Assembly: GCA_038501195.1 (NCBI GenBank)
Contig: JBBPUQ010000001.1
Location: 1,984,001-2,048,000, forward strand
Length of the DNA: 64,000 nucleotides
Direction of reading: 5' to 3'
Source of the DNA: Nemania diffusa
Taxonomy: Eukaryota > Ascomycota > Sordariomycetes > Xylariales > Xylariaceae
Made by a program: the position numbers and the translations under genes
Part shown: piece after piece, positions 51,386 to 61,760 of the stretch
Layout of the letters: each line of letters opens with the position of its first letter
How positions within the stretch are numbered: the stretch's first letter is position 1
The notes under the pieces: model-generated
Told to the model about the DNA's origin: nothing
Seen by the model: only the letters and a program-made list of their open reading frames with translations
The model's database searches: none

Positions 51386-52606
51386 ATGGATGCCCAAAAC
51401 GACCATTCGACATTGACCACTATGGGTGGTTATGCCGTAATTGCCGTTGTTCTCGGTGTCTGGTTCTACAACTCGCAAAAGAAGGAACAAACTCGCCGAT
51501 CCCATGTCATTAAACAGCCAACCAAACCCAGTGACCGAGACATCGCGACCGAAAAAAAGAAGACCGAAAAGGCCGTAAAACCGAAGCCCAAACCTGAACC
51601 ACCCGCCTCGGCGCGAAGCGAGCCGACCGTTCCTACCCCAACTTACGATAGGGAAGAGACCGAGATCGCCGACAAGAAGGCCGACCGCGCCTTCGCGCGC
51701 CAGCTGTCCAATACTCATGCTGGCACCAAATTCAACACCAAGAAGTCGGATGACAAGCGACAGAAATCTGTCAAACAATCTAAAGCTCAAGAGATCATAG
51801 CAGACAAGGTCTCTGCTCCCTCGTCCACAACCGGTGATGCTGATGATGACCTGTCCTCTCAAGGCTCTCCTGTCGTCGTCGCTGCCGACAACCAAGGAGT
51901 GTCGGACATGCTTGAGCCCGTAGCTCCCGCCCCGTCCGTCCTCCGTCTCACGGGTACCGACTCGGTTAAAAAGCCTAAGGAGCGAAAAGCGAAGGCCCCC
52001 GAGCCTGTCGAGACCAAGAAACAACGACAGAACCGCAAGAAGGCTGAGGCAGCTAAGGCAGCCCGCGAGGAGGATGAGAAGGAGCGCAAGGTTAAATTAG
52101 AGCAACAGCGGCGGACTGCTCGTATCGCCGAAGGGCGTGCTGCAAAGGACGGCTCTGCCTCCGTAGCTACACAAAATGCCTGGAACTCTCAAGCAGACAA
52201 TGGCAGCGCCCCACTCCAGCTGCTGGACACATTCGAACAGCAACCGAAGGCGGAGCCTGCCAAGGCTCCAGTCCCTGCCCCCGTCGCCCCCGCAACAAAA
52301 GCTACACCAGACCCCTGGTCGGGGTTGCCATCGGAAGAGGAGCAGCTTGAGATGATTCGACAGGAAGACTCATGGAATGAAGTCAAGACTAAGAAGAAGG
52401 GAAAGAAGAAGGATACTGCAGCTGATGTCTCTGCTACCTCAGGTCAACCCACTAATAGCAACACCGCGGCCACCACTACATCAAGCTCCAAACCAGCTAG
52501 TGGTGTTAAGAAGCCCATTCTCACAAGTAGCAGCTCTTCGTTCGCTGCATTGACACCCGACGAAGCAGACGACGACGAAGAGTCTGAGCAGGAATGGGAA
52601 GTATGA
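51386..52606 (+). CDS. N-terminally anchored, lysine-rich protein of unknown function
   Basis: Single exon, 406 aa. The start is supported by CAACCATGGA context. Residues 13-28 form one membrane helix (GGYAVIAVVLGVWFY), with the basic QKKEQTRR next to it, so the long C-terminal part probably faces the cytosol from the ER membrane. Residues 200-255 are a highly charged K/R/E segment likely to be helical or coiled-coil; 285-312 are A/P-rich. A short conserved-looking motif, DPWSGLPSEEEQ to DSWNEVKTKKKGKKK (309-342), ends in a lysine cluster; the tail is S/T-rich then acidic (DEADDDEESEQEW). The build resembles ER ribosome- or RNA-associated anchored proteins in general terms, but I do not recognise a family. 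Clearly coding by composition and length. Confidence 0.85.
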   Translation: MDAQNDHSTLTTMGGYAVIAVVLGVWFYNSQKKEQTRRSHVIKQPTKPSDRDIATEKKKTEKAVKPKPKPEPPASARSEPTVPTPTYDREETEIADKKADRAFARQLSNTHAGTKFNTKKSDDKRQKSVKQSKAQEIIADKVSAPSSTTGDADDDLSSQGSPVVVAADNQGVSDMLEPVAPAPSVLRLTGTDSVKKPKERKAKAPEPVETKKQRQNRKKAEAAKAAREEDEKERKVKLEQQRRTARIAEGRAAKDGSASVATQNAWNSQADNGSAPLQLLDTFEQQPKAEPAKAPVPAPVAPATKATPDPWSGLPSEEEQLEMIRQEDSWNEVKTKKKGKKKDTAADVSATSGQPTNSNTAATTTSSSKPASGVKKPILTSSSSSFAALTPDEADDDEESEQEWEV

Positions 52607-55600
52607 TTCGTTTAAGCGAATCGAGTTCTGAGGATCATTTGACGGCCTCGTTCGTTGCAAAAAAATTCTCTTACCACTTACAGCTCGGCAGATCCGACTC
52701 TCTTTTATGTTTAGACTAACGATTGCCTTGTACACTATTCTACGCCACCACGCCGTACATTGCACAATACAGGCATCGGACACATTTGCTGCGTTGCAAT
52801 TGGGAATTGGATGATGCATCCAGGCGTACGGTTTCTGGATGCCTCAAAAGAAGGCAGCGCCAGCCACTCTCGCATTGTATCATTGTTTGATTGATATATA
52901 CTTTGTTTGCTACGAGCAACCGCATGGAGGCGTACTAGGACTTGCTCAGCAAACTACAGTGTTCACGGTGTTTCAACTCGGCATAGGTGGTGGCGGTCAA
53001 TCTAGCGATAGCTCTCCTCACACCCCGGTCCAGAGCCAGCCGACCACCAATCAACGAATCTGCACCAATTTCCCCTTTTCGCCATCTCTTTGTGCAAGAA
53101 CTGTTTCATCTTCCCCGCCGCCCAGTTCGTCTTGAGATGGTCCAAATATCGTACAGAAATAGTGGCCTTTGAACAAACTGTACCTGGATGGGCTACAAAA
53201 CCTAGCTGTTATGTAAGGACCCATTCAGGTAGTGCACATTAAAAGTGGGCTATGAACACAGCATAGAATTATAAGAGATAGGTACTACCTCGTTTTACAC
53301 ATAATCATTTGCCCCAGTGATATGAAGAGATATTGGTGAGAAGAATGGGGTGTTGTGGGTGATTAGATTGGGTGCTTAAATTATTAAGTAATCGGGTTGG
53401 TTTCCACGTGTCAATTTATATGATTTGCAGTAGTTGACGTAGGTATTATATGCCTAACTCTCGGGATTGGATTTCTTTTCCGTTAAGGTTGTCATTCGTC
53501 ATTTGTTATATGTCATAACCTACGCACTCTACTGTATACGTTGTTTACTTCGTCAGCCTAGACATCATCACAATGGTAAAGTAAAAGGTAAGAGATGTGG
53601 ACAGATTGTTCCATATATTGGTCTCGACTTTACGTAAGTCCTGAGTTTATAAATAAACTAAAGGCTATCTTGTTATCTCCGCTGACAACAACCGCGTACT
53701 TAGGCACTAAGATGCCTCCTCTTCTTATTCCAACTATGTACATACTGGAGTTTATAAAAAGTATAAATAGATATTCTAGAACTGTCTACAAACATCATCA
53801 TCACCGGGCTCGATTGGTGAGTTTCATGCATACTTTCTGATTTTACGTAGTTATTTAGTGGTATTCGTAATATTTGTCGAGTAAATTTATACGCGTGGAC
53901 AATGATTCGAGAGCCGCGTGGAACTAATGAATATGGTAGTTTGCTGTGGTCAAGGAACAAAGCTCGGAGAAAGGATATGGTAAATAGTAGTTTGTTTTGC
54001 TGATGTGCATGGCTGACTGTGGAATTGTCGCTATTTAAGAAAGTACGTCTTAGACACCCTACCTAAGAGTGAACAGTTCGTGCTTCAAGAGACAGGCACT
54101 GCTATTAGGGTACTCGTTTAGCCCAACCTTATAATTCCTCTCATGATTTTCAAGTCAGGGCATTTGATACTGCCTTCTTCAATTAAGCCACGATTCGTTA
54201 ATTTTGATCATATACAGACATCATGAGTAGCTATTTTCTAAAGAGTTGAAAGCTGGTCCGAGATTGCTTACAAAATGAGATACATAGTGGACTATGATGA
54301 TGTCCCCCCTCTCTAAGGGCGGTTTTCTTGTACGTATAAGTAGACACGCACGGTATTATATTTTATCGTCATCCTCCAAAACCTAGCGGCCATTACGCGA
54401 AATCACCATAATCTTCTCCATGAAATCGTCACTAAAGGAGTCAGGCAATGACGTAGCACAACTCCTCGTCACTACCCTGAGGCCGATACACTAAACTTCC
54501 ACGGATATTCAACAACGCGTATGTCCCGCTGATGATATAGAATACACGATTGTCTACACCGAGTTCGTGTTCGTAATAGTTTTTTTTCCCTGTCTGGTGC
54601 TAACATTACATACTTTGCATACGTCACTCAAGGTTCCCAATACCTTTCCAGCGGATCCTCACACGTATACGCCATGGCTGGTGAGGACGTGAGCAGCTGG
54701 GGGGTTCCTACGTAAGTAGTAGAATAAAGAATATGTTGATTGGAATCAATTCGTCGAATTAGGAATCTAAAGACATATGATTTAGGGTATAAGCTCTGAA
54801 TTACAAGTTGAAGTTGAGCTGACGTACTGGCCTATAAGCTTTCGTTCTTGTGAAAGAATAAAGTACGGTTGCGTTGACAAGCTACGTGGAAAAAGCTTAT
54901 CCGATAAGTTTAAGTCTACAAAGAAGGTTAGATTTAAGAATGAACGGAATTCCGAAGCGCCCGTGCAGCCGTCCTCTCTCCCTTCCGAGCTTGATTGCGA
55001 AACTTAGAAAAAGGGAGGTAGTCTATTAGATGATTGGATGCCTAGCATGCAGCATGCAGGGCGAACGAAGATCTTAAACATCACGAGGGTTGTCACACCC
55101 AAAATGACACGCGACGAGCACATGCAGTTGGACCTGCATGCCAAGCGTGGGGTAGATAGAGTGCAAAACATCACGCATGTGATATATGCGGGAGCCGCAA
55201 TGATGCTATAGTATATAGGTAGACTCACAACTTGTCCGGACGCGATGCAAGGGTATTATATATAAACTTACTGAAATGAGTAATCAACTGGCCATTTGAT
55301 TACCTAGGTTCGTAGCCTCGGACCCACGCAGAAAAAACCCTAAAAGGCAAATAGAGGCCGAGATAGGTCACGATTTTCCTCTATAATCACTACGGTAAAG
55401 AAGAGACGGCTCTGTAGTATCATCTTACATGGATGAGGCAGATGGCAGTAGAATAATGCCAATGGAGTACGTAGGCATGTGAATTATTGGATGTTGATAG
55501 ATTAAGGTTATTATTAGACTGACCTATCTAACTCAATAAGTTAGCTGCTAGCAAAAGTGTACGCATAACCTACCTAGTAAGTAACTTAAAGATATACCTA

Positions 55601-56790
55601 ATTACCTACCCATTTAGGTTAAACACGTGGATTGTGGACACTGGACGACACCAATATACCTAACTTTATTAGTAACACGCATACTTCTAAATTCTAGACA
55701 CTACCTAACAGGTAGGTAAGAATTCTCACAAGATTGTTAGGGGAAATAGTGCGACTCGTAAGAGAATTGAACTTTTTTTTTCAGTCTCTATCTAGAGAGC
55801 TAGGTACACGAAACGCGAAGTAATAACGTGTGGTAGGTAGTAATACAGACTGCTCAGCTCCTTACCGATTAGGTATGATACCAGGGGTTTGGTTAATTAC
55901 CCCAGGGGTTGGTGGAGGGGATCGATCTCGACCCCTAGCGCTGCAGAGTCCACTTTTCCCCTCCATTCCGGGTCTTCCATACTACCTAATCTATCCATCT
56001 CTTACCAAACCTCCTTCGTTTGCCTCAATCCTACATATTCCCGCAATGTGGTCGGCTTCACTCGTTCTATCTCTTTGTACACTAGCCATCTTTGCTTGAT
56101 GATACATTCTCGGCGCGGCATACTGACGACAGAGTCAATTGACGTGTTAACCCACTGCTGTGTACCCAAATCCAATTCTTAATGCAGACCACAACTCAAT
56201 TTACCCCTATCGCATTAGTACCCACATCAATAGCCGCAACCTTTATATATACTTCGACCGGCCAACGTATGCTTTGACGATGGCTTCGGACTCTTAATTT
56301 TGAGGCGTCATCACAACACACTGCCAAAACTTAACTCAATCACGATAGAGTTTGATGGCCCTCTTCGTTTACTATATAAAGGGCGCCTCCCCCCCGATTT
56401 CTCGATCTCTCGATCTCTTTTTATTCCCATCTTCATGTTCGTTTTCGAAACAGACAACTGCTGCTACACTGCGTATTGAACAATTCACATTATAGTCGCC
56501 ATTGGCATTCTCTCTGCGCTTTATGATCACCGTACCCATCATTGTCACACTCTTGATTATCATACATTTCTCTTACGGCACTCTGAGTGCTATTATCACC
56601 GCTGAGCTCCAGTTTTGGGTGCCAGCCTCACATCTTGATCTTCTCTTTCACACACTTCATTTCTCAGAACTTGGTTCTCATCGCCATCCGCCCGGCCCCA
56701 GTACGACAAACTGGGTGCCATTATCACATTGTATACTTCTTCTACACTTGTTACCCGTTTGTTACACGTTGGCTCAACATCCCAACTTCT
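52607..56790. other. long gene-poor intergenic region
   Basis: More than 4 kb without a supported gene, the longest gap in the gene-rich half. It is moderately A+T-rich and contains scattered GGTAGGTA/TACCTACC motifs (about 55,560-55,840) and short open frames without protein character (for example 52,839-53,135 and 55,004-55,228). No tRNA box, transposase relic or long repeat was recognised. The right part holds the promoter of the next gene. Confidence 0.5.
56373..56380 (+). promoter_or_regulatory. TATA box of the downstream N-anchored protein gene
   Basis: TATATAAA followed after about 20 bp by a C/T-rich tract, a usual fungal core-promoter layout. The start codon is about 480 bp away, so the transcript would have a long leader with upstream ATGs and the intron at 56791-56851. 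Confidence 0.45.
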
Positions 56791-56851
56791 GTAAGTAATG
56801 ACTGCTCGTGGGCACTGACTTGTTGTACCTGGTTTGTTTACGATCCCTCAG
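56791..56851 (+). other. probable 5' UTR intron
   Basis: GTAAGT donor at 56791, CTGAC branch-like word, and CTCAG acceptor at 56851, 61 nt long, ending five bases before the start codon ATG at 56857. It fits fungal intron rules but transcript proof is lacking. Confidence 0.5.
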
Positions 56852-56856
56852 TCACC

Positions 56857-58401
56857 ATGTCGTTTACGGTAGCACTTCAATCCCTTCTTTTCTACGTCGT
56901 TTCCTGCGCGCCATGCCACCAAGCGATGCATCAACGCCACCTCAAGCAAGAGGCCAAGAAGCAGCGAGAGGCAAAGGAACAGGAGGGTCCTGATTATCGA
57001 GGCTACCGACAGCCGGAGCCTTTCAGCACCAACCCTTACTGGTCAGAGGAGATCAGCAGTAAGTCATTTCCTGTTTTCTCTTCCCTGTTCCCTTGCCCTC
57101 TCACTTCTGGCATCTATCGAGATGCCGAGTACTGATGGTAAATGCTGCAGTGGGGCCACATTTAGATCGCAAGAAACACAAGACTCCCACGCAGCGACCT
57201 TTTACTAGTACCTGCGGGACCACAGTCAAAGCTGGCGGGGACACGATCAAGGCCGACGAGGATACGGCCAAGGCTGGCAAGGACACGGCCAAGGCGGGAC
57301 AGGACGCTGTCAAGACTGGACAGGACACAGTCAAGGCTAACGGCAGTGACCTTGTCATTAACCATGATACTTACAAGAGCTATAGCACTTACCACAGTTC
57401 TAGCTGGACCACTATCAAGGCTTTCAGCGATGTTGACTCCACTGACGCTGTCGATACTAACATTGTTCATAGGGTGAAGACTGCTAGTACTAACATTGTC
57501 TCCTCGGAAAAGGAGAAGGGGAAGCCCGACGCAAGCGTTGGGCACGTCACCGGTGCTGCGAGCACTACTAACGCCGATACGTTGTCTGCAGTTGAGACCG
57601 GAAATCGGGGATTGTCGCCTGACACTCTCCCAGACAATTGGAACCACAAGCGCTACCAGGTTAGTGACGAAACTCCTTTCCTTTTTCCCCTTTCCCTTTC
57701 CCTTTCCCTTTCGTTTTTATTCCTTATTCTTCTATACTCTCATGCCCTCTTTAACATGTCTCGGGATGTGCTATTCCTCTTGTTCCTACCAGCCCACTGA
57801 ATCCTTAATATTCTTCCCCACAAATGGTAATTACTAACTTATGCTTCCTAAATAGAGAGAAGATGAGGAGGTATGGGGAGCCGAAAGAGCTCGACACTTG
57901 AAGATACTCGATGCGATTAACAACGCAACGGATCGTTTCAAGAAGAACATTAAACTCGATAGCGACGACGAAAATGACACCCGCTATTTCGGTTCAGTCA
58001 ATCCCCCAGTCAACGACCACCATCCTCCGATTTTGCGACGGGATCCTCTGGCGGGTGCTATTCGATGGATGGTCCAACCACCTCCTCCCGCCAGAGTTAT
58101 GGAAGGGAAGGTTCCCGTTAGACCTTCTATGCCTCTTAAACAAACCACCGTCCCGGTTAAACAAACCGTCGTTCCGGAGAAATATTGGCCCAAATACAAG
58201 TTCTACGACGGGCCCGGATTGGTTGAGAGTCAGTTTGATCTTAGACCAATGAACCCAATCCAACGCGCTCTCATGAATGGAGTTCCGATCAACCACCCAG
58301 CACTTAGGCGTGACAGCTCAGTTAGCAATCTGAGTCGATACACCGCCGCAAGCGATAGCCAAAAGACCGGCGCCCCAACTGCTGCAGAGGAGATGGTTTA
58401 G
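56857..58401 (+). CDS. conserved fungal N-anchored protein, probably truncated by TAG
   Basis: Exons 56857-57058, 57151-57659, 57856-58401; 418 aa to the TAG at 58399-58401. The N-terminus SFTVALQSLLFYVVSCAPC (2-20) is a signal anchor; basic and Q/E-rich residues follow, then TNPYWSEEISMGPHLDRKKH, typical of a Pezizomycotina family I know only as uncharacterised. Residues 92-133 are six heptads of T-[VIA]-K-A-G-x-D type. Later parts, DNWNHKRYQREDEEVWGAERARHLKILDAI and WMVQPPPPARVMEGK, are the best conserved. The frame continues past the TAG for 81 codons, then through a perfect intron (58647-58703: GTAAGT, CTAAC, CAG) to a TAG at 58897-58899, so the ancestral protein was probably about 565 aa. 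Nonsense allele, readthrough, missed intron or base error are all possible. Confidence 0.75.
57222..57347 (+). repeat. in-frame 21-bp tandem repeat, six units
   Basis: Six 21-bp units starting at 57222, 57243, 57264, 57285, 57306 and 57327 encode heptads such as TVKAGGD, TAKAGKD, TAKAGQD and AVKTGQD. The unit length keeps the frame, so copy number can vary without breaking the protein. Lys and Asp in fixed places suggest an amphipathic helix. Confidence 0.85.
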
Positions 58402-58899
58402 TCGACCCGTTCCGGGAAATCCCCCTCAGGATTTCCCGGTTCCTCAGGATCAGTTGTGGGAGGACAAGGAACCCCACCAACATCAGTGAAAGGCAAAGGC
58501 CCAGAAACCAAGTCTCCTGATCTCCCAGAAGAATCACTCAAGGTCCCGAAGCCACCACGACGACCCCTTGCGCGTTTGGAGCGTGAGTGGTCTAGTAATC
58601 GTAGCGGATGGGATGATATAATCAAGCCCTATCCTAGGGGTATCTAGTAAGTAATCCAGATCCATTCGGGTTTTGCACCCGGTGATTTCTAACTGCCCCT
58701 CAGTACCGACAACCCCGATAAGTATGACTCCGCAAAGTTTGTCAAGAGAAAGGAACCCCAGCACATCAAATGGGGCAAAGTATTTGTTCGACCACGACTT
58801 GGGAGCGATTGCTTTAACTTCCCGCGGGGAATTGGCCTGTGGCCTGATACTGATCCCGTTCAGACGACCTATCGCGAGGAGCTCGGTATCCCGCGATAG
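58402..58899 (+). pseudogene. in-frame 3' continuation of the N-anchored protein gene after TAG
   Basis: Same reading frame as the preceding gene: 58402-58646 is open (81 codons plus two bases), then a canonical intron 58647-58703, then 58704-58899 ending in TAG. The encoded sequence looks like real protein: ARLEREWSSNRSGWDDIIKP before the intron and KFVKRKEPQHIKWGKVFVRP and TTYREELGIPR after it. Such a clean intron in phase would hardly survive by chance, so this was coding until recently or still is (readthrough or a wrong base at 58399-58401). Confidence 0.6.
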
Positions 58900-59410
58900 G
58901 AACCTGAGTCACCTTGAGGCTGGTGTTGAAGAAGTAGGTATTCAAAATGCCAACCACATGGAGATTGGTTTCTAATGGATTATCAGCATTTGAAATGGCC
59001 GCCACGGCGCTGGCGCGATTGGTCTTTGAGAAATTGGTATCCTTAGCACGAGAAGAAAGACAAAAAAATCTGAAACTCAACAAAAAATATGAAACCAAAA
59101 AATCTGACAAAAAATTTGAAAACCCACAACTCTACCAAAAAAAAGCACAACAACTTTTCCATTTCTTGTCTTGTCTTTTCTTCTGCTTTTCGGATATCGG
59201 ATAGACCAAAAGCATTCTTACACAGACCACAAGCATTCTTATGTTGGTCACATTGCTTGGTCACGGAAATTGAGGGAGGATATTGGTTGGCTTTGAAGGG
59301 AGGATATCGATCGGTTTTTGAGAGGGCAAGAGATTGATTGGTTTTGAGAAGGAGCAGGTCATTGTTAGCGGAGGAATTGGAAAAGGCGCTGGGTTGATTG
59401 GGCTTTGGGT

Positions 59411-59438
59411 ATGGCATGGGCATGGGCATGGGCATGGA
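59411..59438. repeat. GGCATG hexanucleotide repeat
   Basis: Four near-perfect ATGGGC units in tandem downstream of the N-anchored protein gene; simple-sequence expansion. Confidence 0.7.
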
Positions 59439-59505
59439 CTGGACTAGAGGGAATGGGGACAAATGGGAGTGCCATGAGCACACAAACACACAAGCACAAC
59501 AAGTG

Positions 59506-59573
59506 CACATGTATACACTATTCACACCAACACACCAACACACCAAAACACATGTATACACTATTCACACCAA
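59506..59573 (+). repeat. 25-bp direct repeat, 43-bp period
   Basis: The 25-bp word beginning CACATGTATACACTATTC occurs at 59506-59530 and again at 59549-59573, separated by ACACACC-type filler. The CATGTATACA core is nearly palindromic. Confidence 0.7.
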
Positions 59574-60209
59574 TACACAACACACCAACTCATACAAGTG
59601 ATAGACAATTACATCCTTATTTCTATCACCTCATTTCTTGCCACATGTGACCTATTAGCTTACCTACATAACCATCCGTAGAACATGCAATCCAACATAC
59701 CCCTCTGTATAGGTGGTACATAGAGGTGAGCCCTTAGAATGCCGATATTAAGTATCCAACAAGGTAAGGTCTTTTATAAGATACAATTCTAGTGGCAATT
59801 CCCCTTCCTCTCTCATGATTTATTATATAGACACTAGATTTCGGCGGAGGGATTTGCGGGCACCTTAGATAGGTAACTCAGTATATCTAAGGAAGTAAGC
59901 ATACCGCTACATTTATAGGTTAATATTCTGTAAAACATATTGGTCGGCCGGGTATGGTCACCCGAACCTGCAGCTCCGGTCGGCGGATGTGGGTTCCATC
60001 CCCATTTCGTACCGACGCTCTTTGGTTCTGAGACACGGGGAGCCAGACGATGCGCTTTCGTCCAATATTCCAAACCCTTTTGCAGCGCCCCCTGATATCC
60101 TTTGTCCTATGCACATCGCATAACCTCCTAAGGGTTCTCTCTCAAGCGCGATTGATATTGACATCGTTGTCTGATTGCAACCTGCTAGTCCACACTACTG
60201 GTAACAACC

Positions 60210-61010
60210 ATGGCCCAGCACTACGCCACCTACCCCAGTCTGCGGGGCCAGACGGTGCTCATCACGGGCGGCGCCGAGGGCATAGGCGCCGCCTGCGTCG
60301 AGCTGTTCTGGCAGCAGGGGTCCACCGTCGTGTTCCTCGACATATCCTCGCCATCAGCAGAGAAGCTCCTCACCAAGCTGCGCGCCGCCGCACCCGAGGG
60401 CCACGGCCCGCTACCGACGTTCATGCACTGCGACGTCACGGACCTCGCGCGCCTGCAGGCGTGCGCGGAGGCCGTGGTGGCCGCGCACGGCGCCGTCGAC
60501 ATCCTCCTCAACAACGCGGCGAGCGCCGGCGCGCGCACGCGCGTGGGCACGGCGCAGGTGACGCCCGCGTCGTGGGACCTCGACGTGGGCGTGAACCTGC
60601 GGCACCAGTTCTTCCTGACGCAGGCCGTGGTGCCCTCGATGCGGGCCAAGGGCAAGGGGAGCATAGTGAACATGGGGAGCATCACGTGGCGCATCCCCGC
60701 CACCGGCCTGCCCGTCTACACGCTGTGCAAGGCCGCCGTCATGGGCATGACGCGCACGCACGCGCGGGAGTTCGGGGCGTGGGGGGTCAGGGTCAATTCG
60801 GTCATGCCGGGGGCGATTGCGACGCAGAGGCAGATCGACGAGGTGCTTACGCCCGAGTACAGGGCGGAGGTCATGGCTGCGCAGACGATTCAGAGGGATT
60901 TGCAGCCCGGAGAGGTCGCGAGGTTGATATTGTTTTTGGCGGCGGATGACTCGAGTGCGATTACGGGGAGCAGCTATGTTGTTGATGGGGGTTGGGTTGG
61001 CGACCCTTGA
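60210..61010 (+). CDS. classical short-chain dehydrogenase/reductase, probably sugar-acting
   Basis: NAD(P)-dependent oxidoreductase of 266 aa, single exon. Rossmann motif TGGAEGIG (19-26); D44 at the end of the second strand favours NAD(H). NNAA (101-104), N129, S157, Y170 and K174 (YTLCK) complete the catalytic tetrad. The C-terminal region (PGAIATQRQ, then LFLAADDSSAITG and VVDGGW) resembles bacterial sugar 1-dehydrogenases such as xylose dehydrogenases; substrate is inference. No signal peptide, probably cytosolic. The start context ACCATGG is strong. The first two thirds are very G+C-rich (about two thirds G+C or more) and there are no introns, unlike most neighbours, so bacterial origin by transfer is possible but not shown. 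Confidence 0.9.
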   Translation: MAQHYATYPSLRGQTVLITGGAEGIGAACVELFWQQGSTVVFLDISSPSAEKLLTKLRAAAPEGHGPLPTFMHCDVTDLARLQACAEAVVAAHGAVDILLNNAASAGARTRVGTAQVTPASWDLDVGVNLRHQFFLTQAVVPSMRAKGKGSIVNMGSITWRIPATGLPVYTLCKAAVMGMTRTHAREFGAWGVRVNSVMPGAIATQRQIDEVLTPEYRAEVMAAQTIQRDLQPGEVARLILFLAADDSSAITGSSYVVDGGWVGDP

Positions 61011-61400
61011 GGTGTCGTGGTTAGGGCATGATAGGTCGTTGGTTTTTGGAGTTTTTATACGTGGGAACGAGAAGCGAGACATAATCACTGGCTGCCTGCT
61101 TAACTAGCGGTGTTTAAAAATAGTTTGGTTATATTAAGTTTATTCTTTCCGTGAAACAGTATGTCTGGCATATCCTGTGCAAACAACGCCGTATATAAAA
61201 TAAGTTACTCTGTATTGCTTTTATCATTGGTTCTAATCGGTAATCCCGACTCTTCCCTCTTCGCGAATTAATCCTTACCGGAAGTTCACTCGGATATAGT
61301 GCACGATGTTTTGTCTTGTTCTGACAGGTAGGCCGAATGGTTTCCGTCACTTAGTGCAGGCATGATGGCACCCATTCCCTCCTACGGTCTCGTGATTTGA
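61011..61400. other. convergent intergenic region
   Basis: About 390 bp between the SDR stop and the stop of the leftward 2EXR gene. A/T-rich near 61,110-61,210, suitable for polyadenylation. No gene is seen. Confidence 0.5.
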
Positions 61401-61760
61401 TCAGTCCTCGATCACCATGTGAAATGCTAGCATGTCGTTGGTTTTAACAAGAAAGTTGACCAGTATCTTTCTCTCCGGTACAAAACGTATGGGCAATATG
61501 AGGTCGAAGGGCAAGTACTTTTTTTCCGCGACAGCCCTGCATTCTCGGTTGATGAAGAAGAACTTGGGGACTTTGGTGCGCAGCACGCCGTCTACGGTCA
61601 GCTTTCTATTCGTGAAGCCAGGCGGGTCATATAAGACAGGGATGGTTCGCGGCTCCATGGCCATTCCCCAGATGATGAGACGTAGCTCTGCTGGGAGTTT
61701 GGAGAACTGGGGAAACCCCGGGGGCGGCGAGCCAGGGCGTGTGACACATGGAGCTGACAT
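61401..61760 (-). CDS. short 2EXR-domain protein
   Basis: 119 aa from the ATG at 61760; the frame is open 23 codons further upstream, but MSAPC is the likely start. FSKLPAELRLIIWGMAMEPRTIPVLYD (19-45) is a clear 2EXR signature (F-LP-ELR-IW-A-PR), followed by VPKFFFINRECRAVAEKKY, matching the usual LLxVNRESRxxA block. Family members in filamentous ascomycetes are commonly well over 200 aa and their role is unknown, so this one seems to be a small or truncated member. It ends with HMVIED and a TGA. No neighbour suggests a function. Confidence 0.6.
   Translation of the reverse strand: MSAPCVTRPGSPPPGFPQFSKLPAELRLIIWGMAMEPRTIPVLYDPPGFTNRKLTVDGVLRTKVPKFFFINRECRAVAEKKYLPFDLILPIRFVPERKILVNFLVKTNDMLAFHMVIED

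Larger units (their letters stand above)
58900..60209. other. intergenic region with simple repeats
   Basis: About 1.3 kb. A/K-rich and then T-rich stretches near 59,050-59,200, a GGCATG hexanucleotide run at 59,411-59,438, and a CA-rich tract (59,480-59,595) with a 25-bp word repeated at 43-bp spacing. Open frames across them are repeat-derived. The last 200 bp are the SDR promoter region; no clear TATA box. Confidence 0.55.

Noticed and set aside
52839..53135. 98-codon open frame
   Set aside because: No motif, poor start context and S/P-rich end; probably random.
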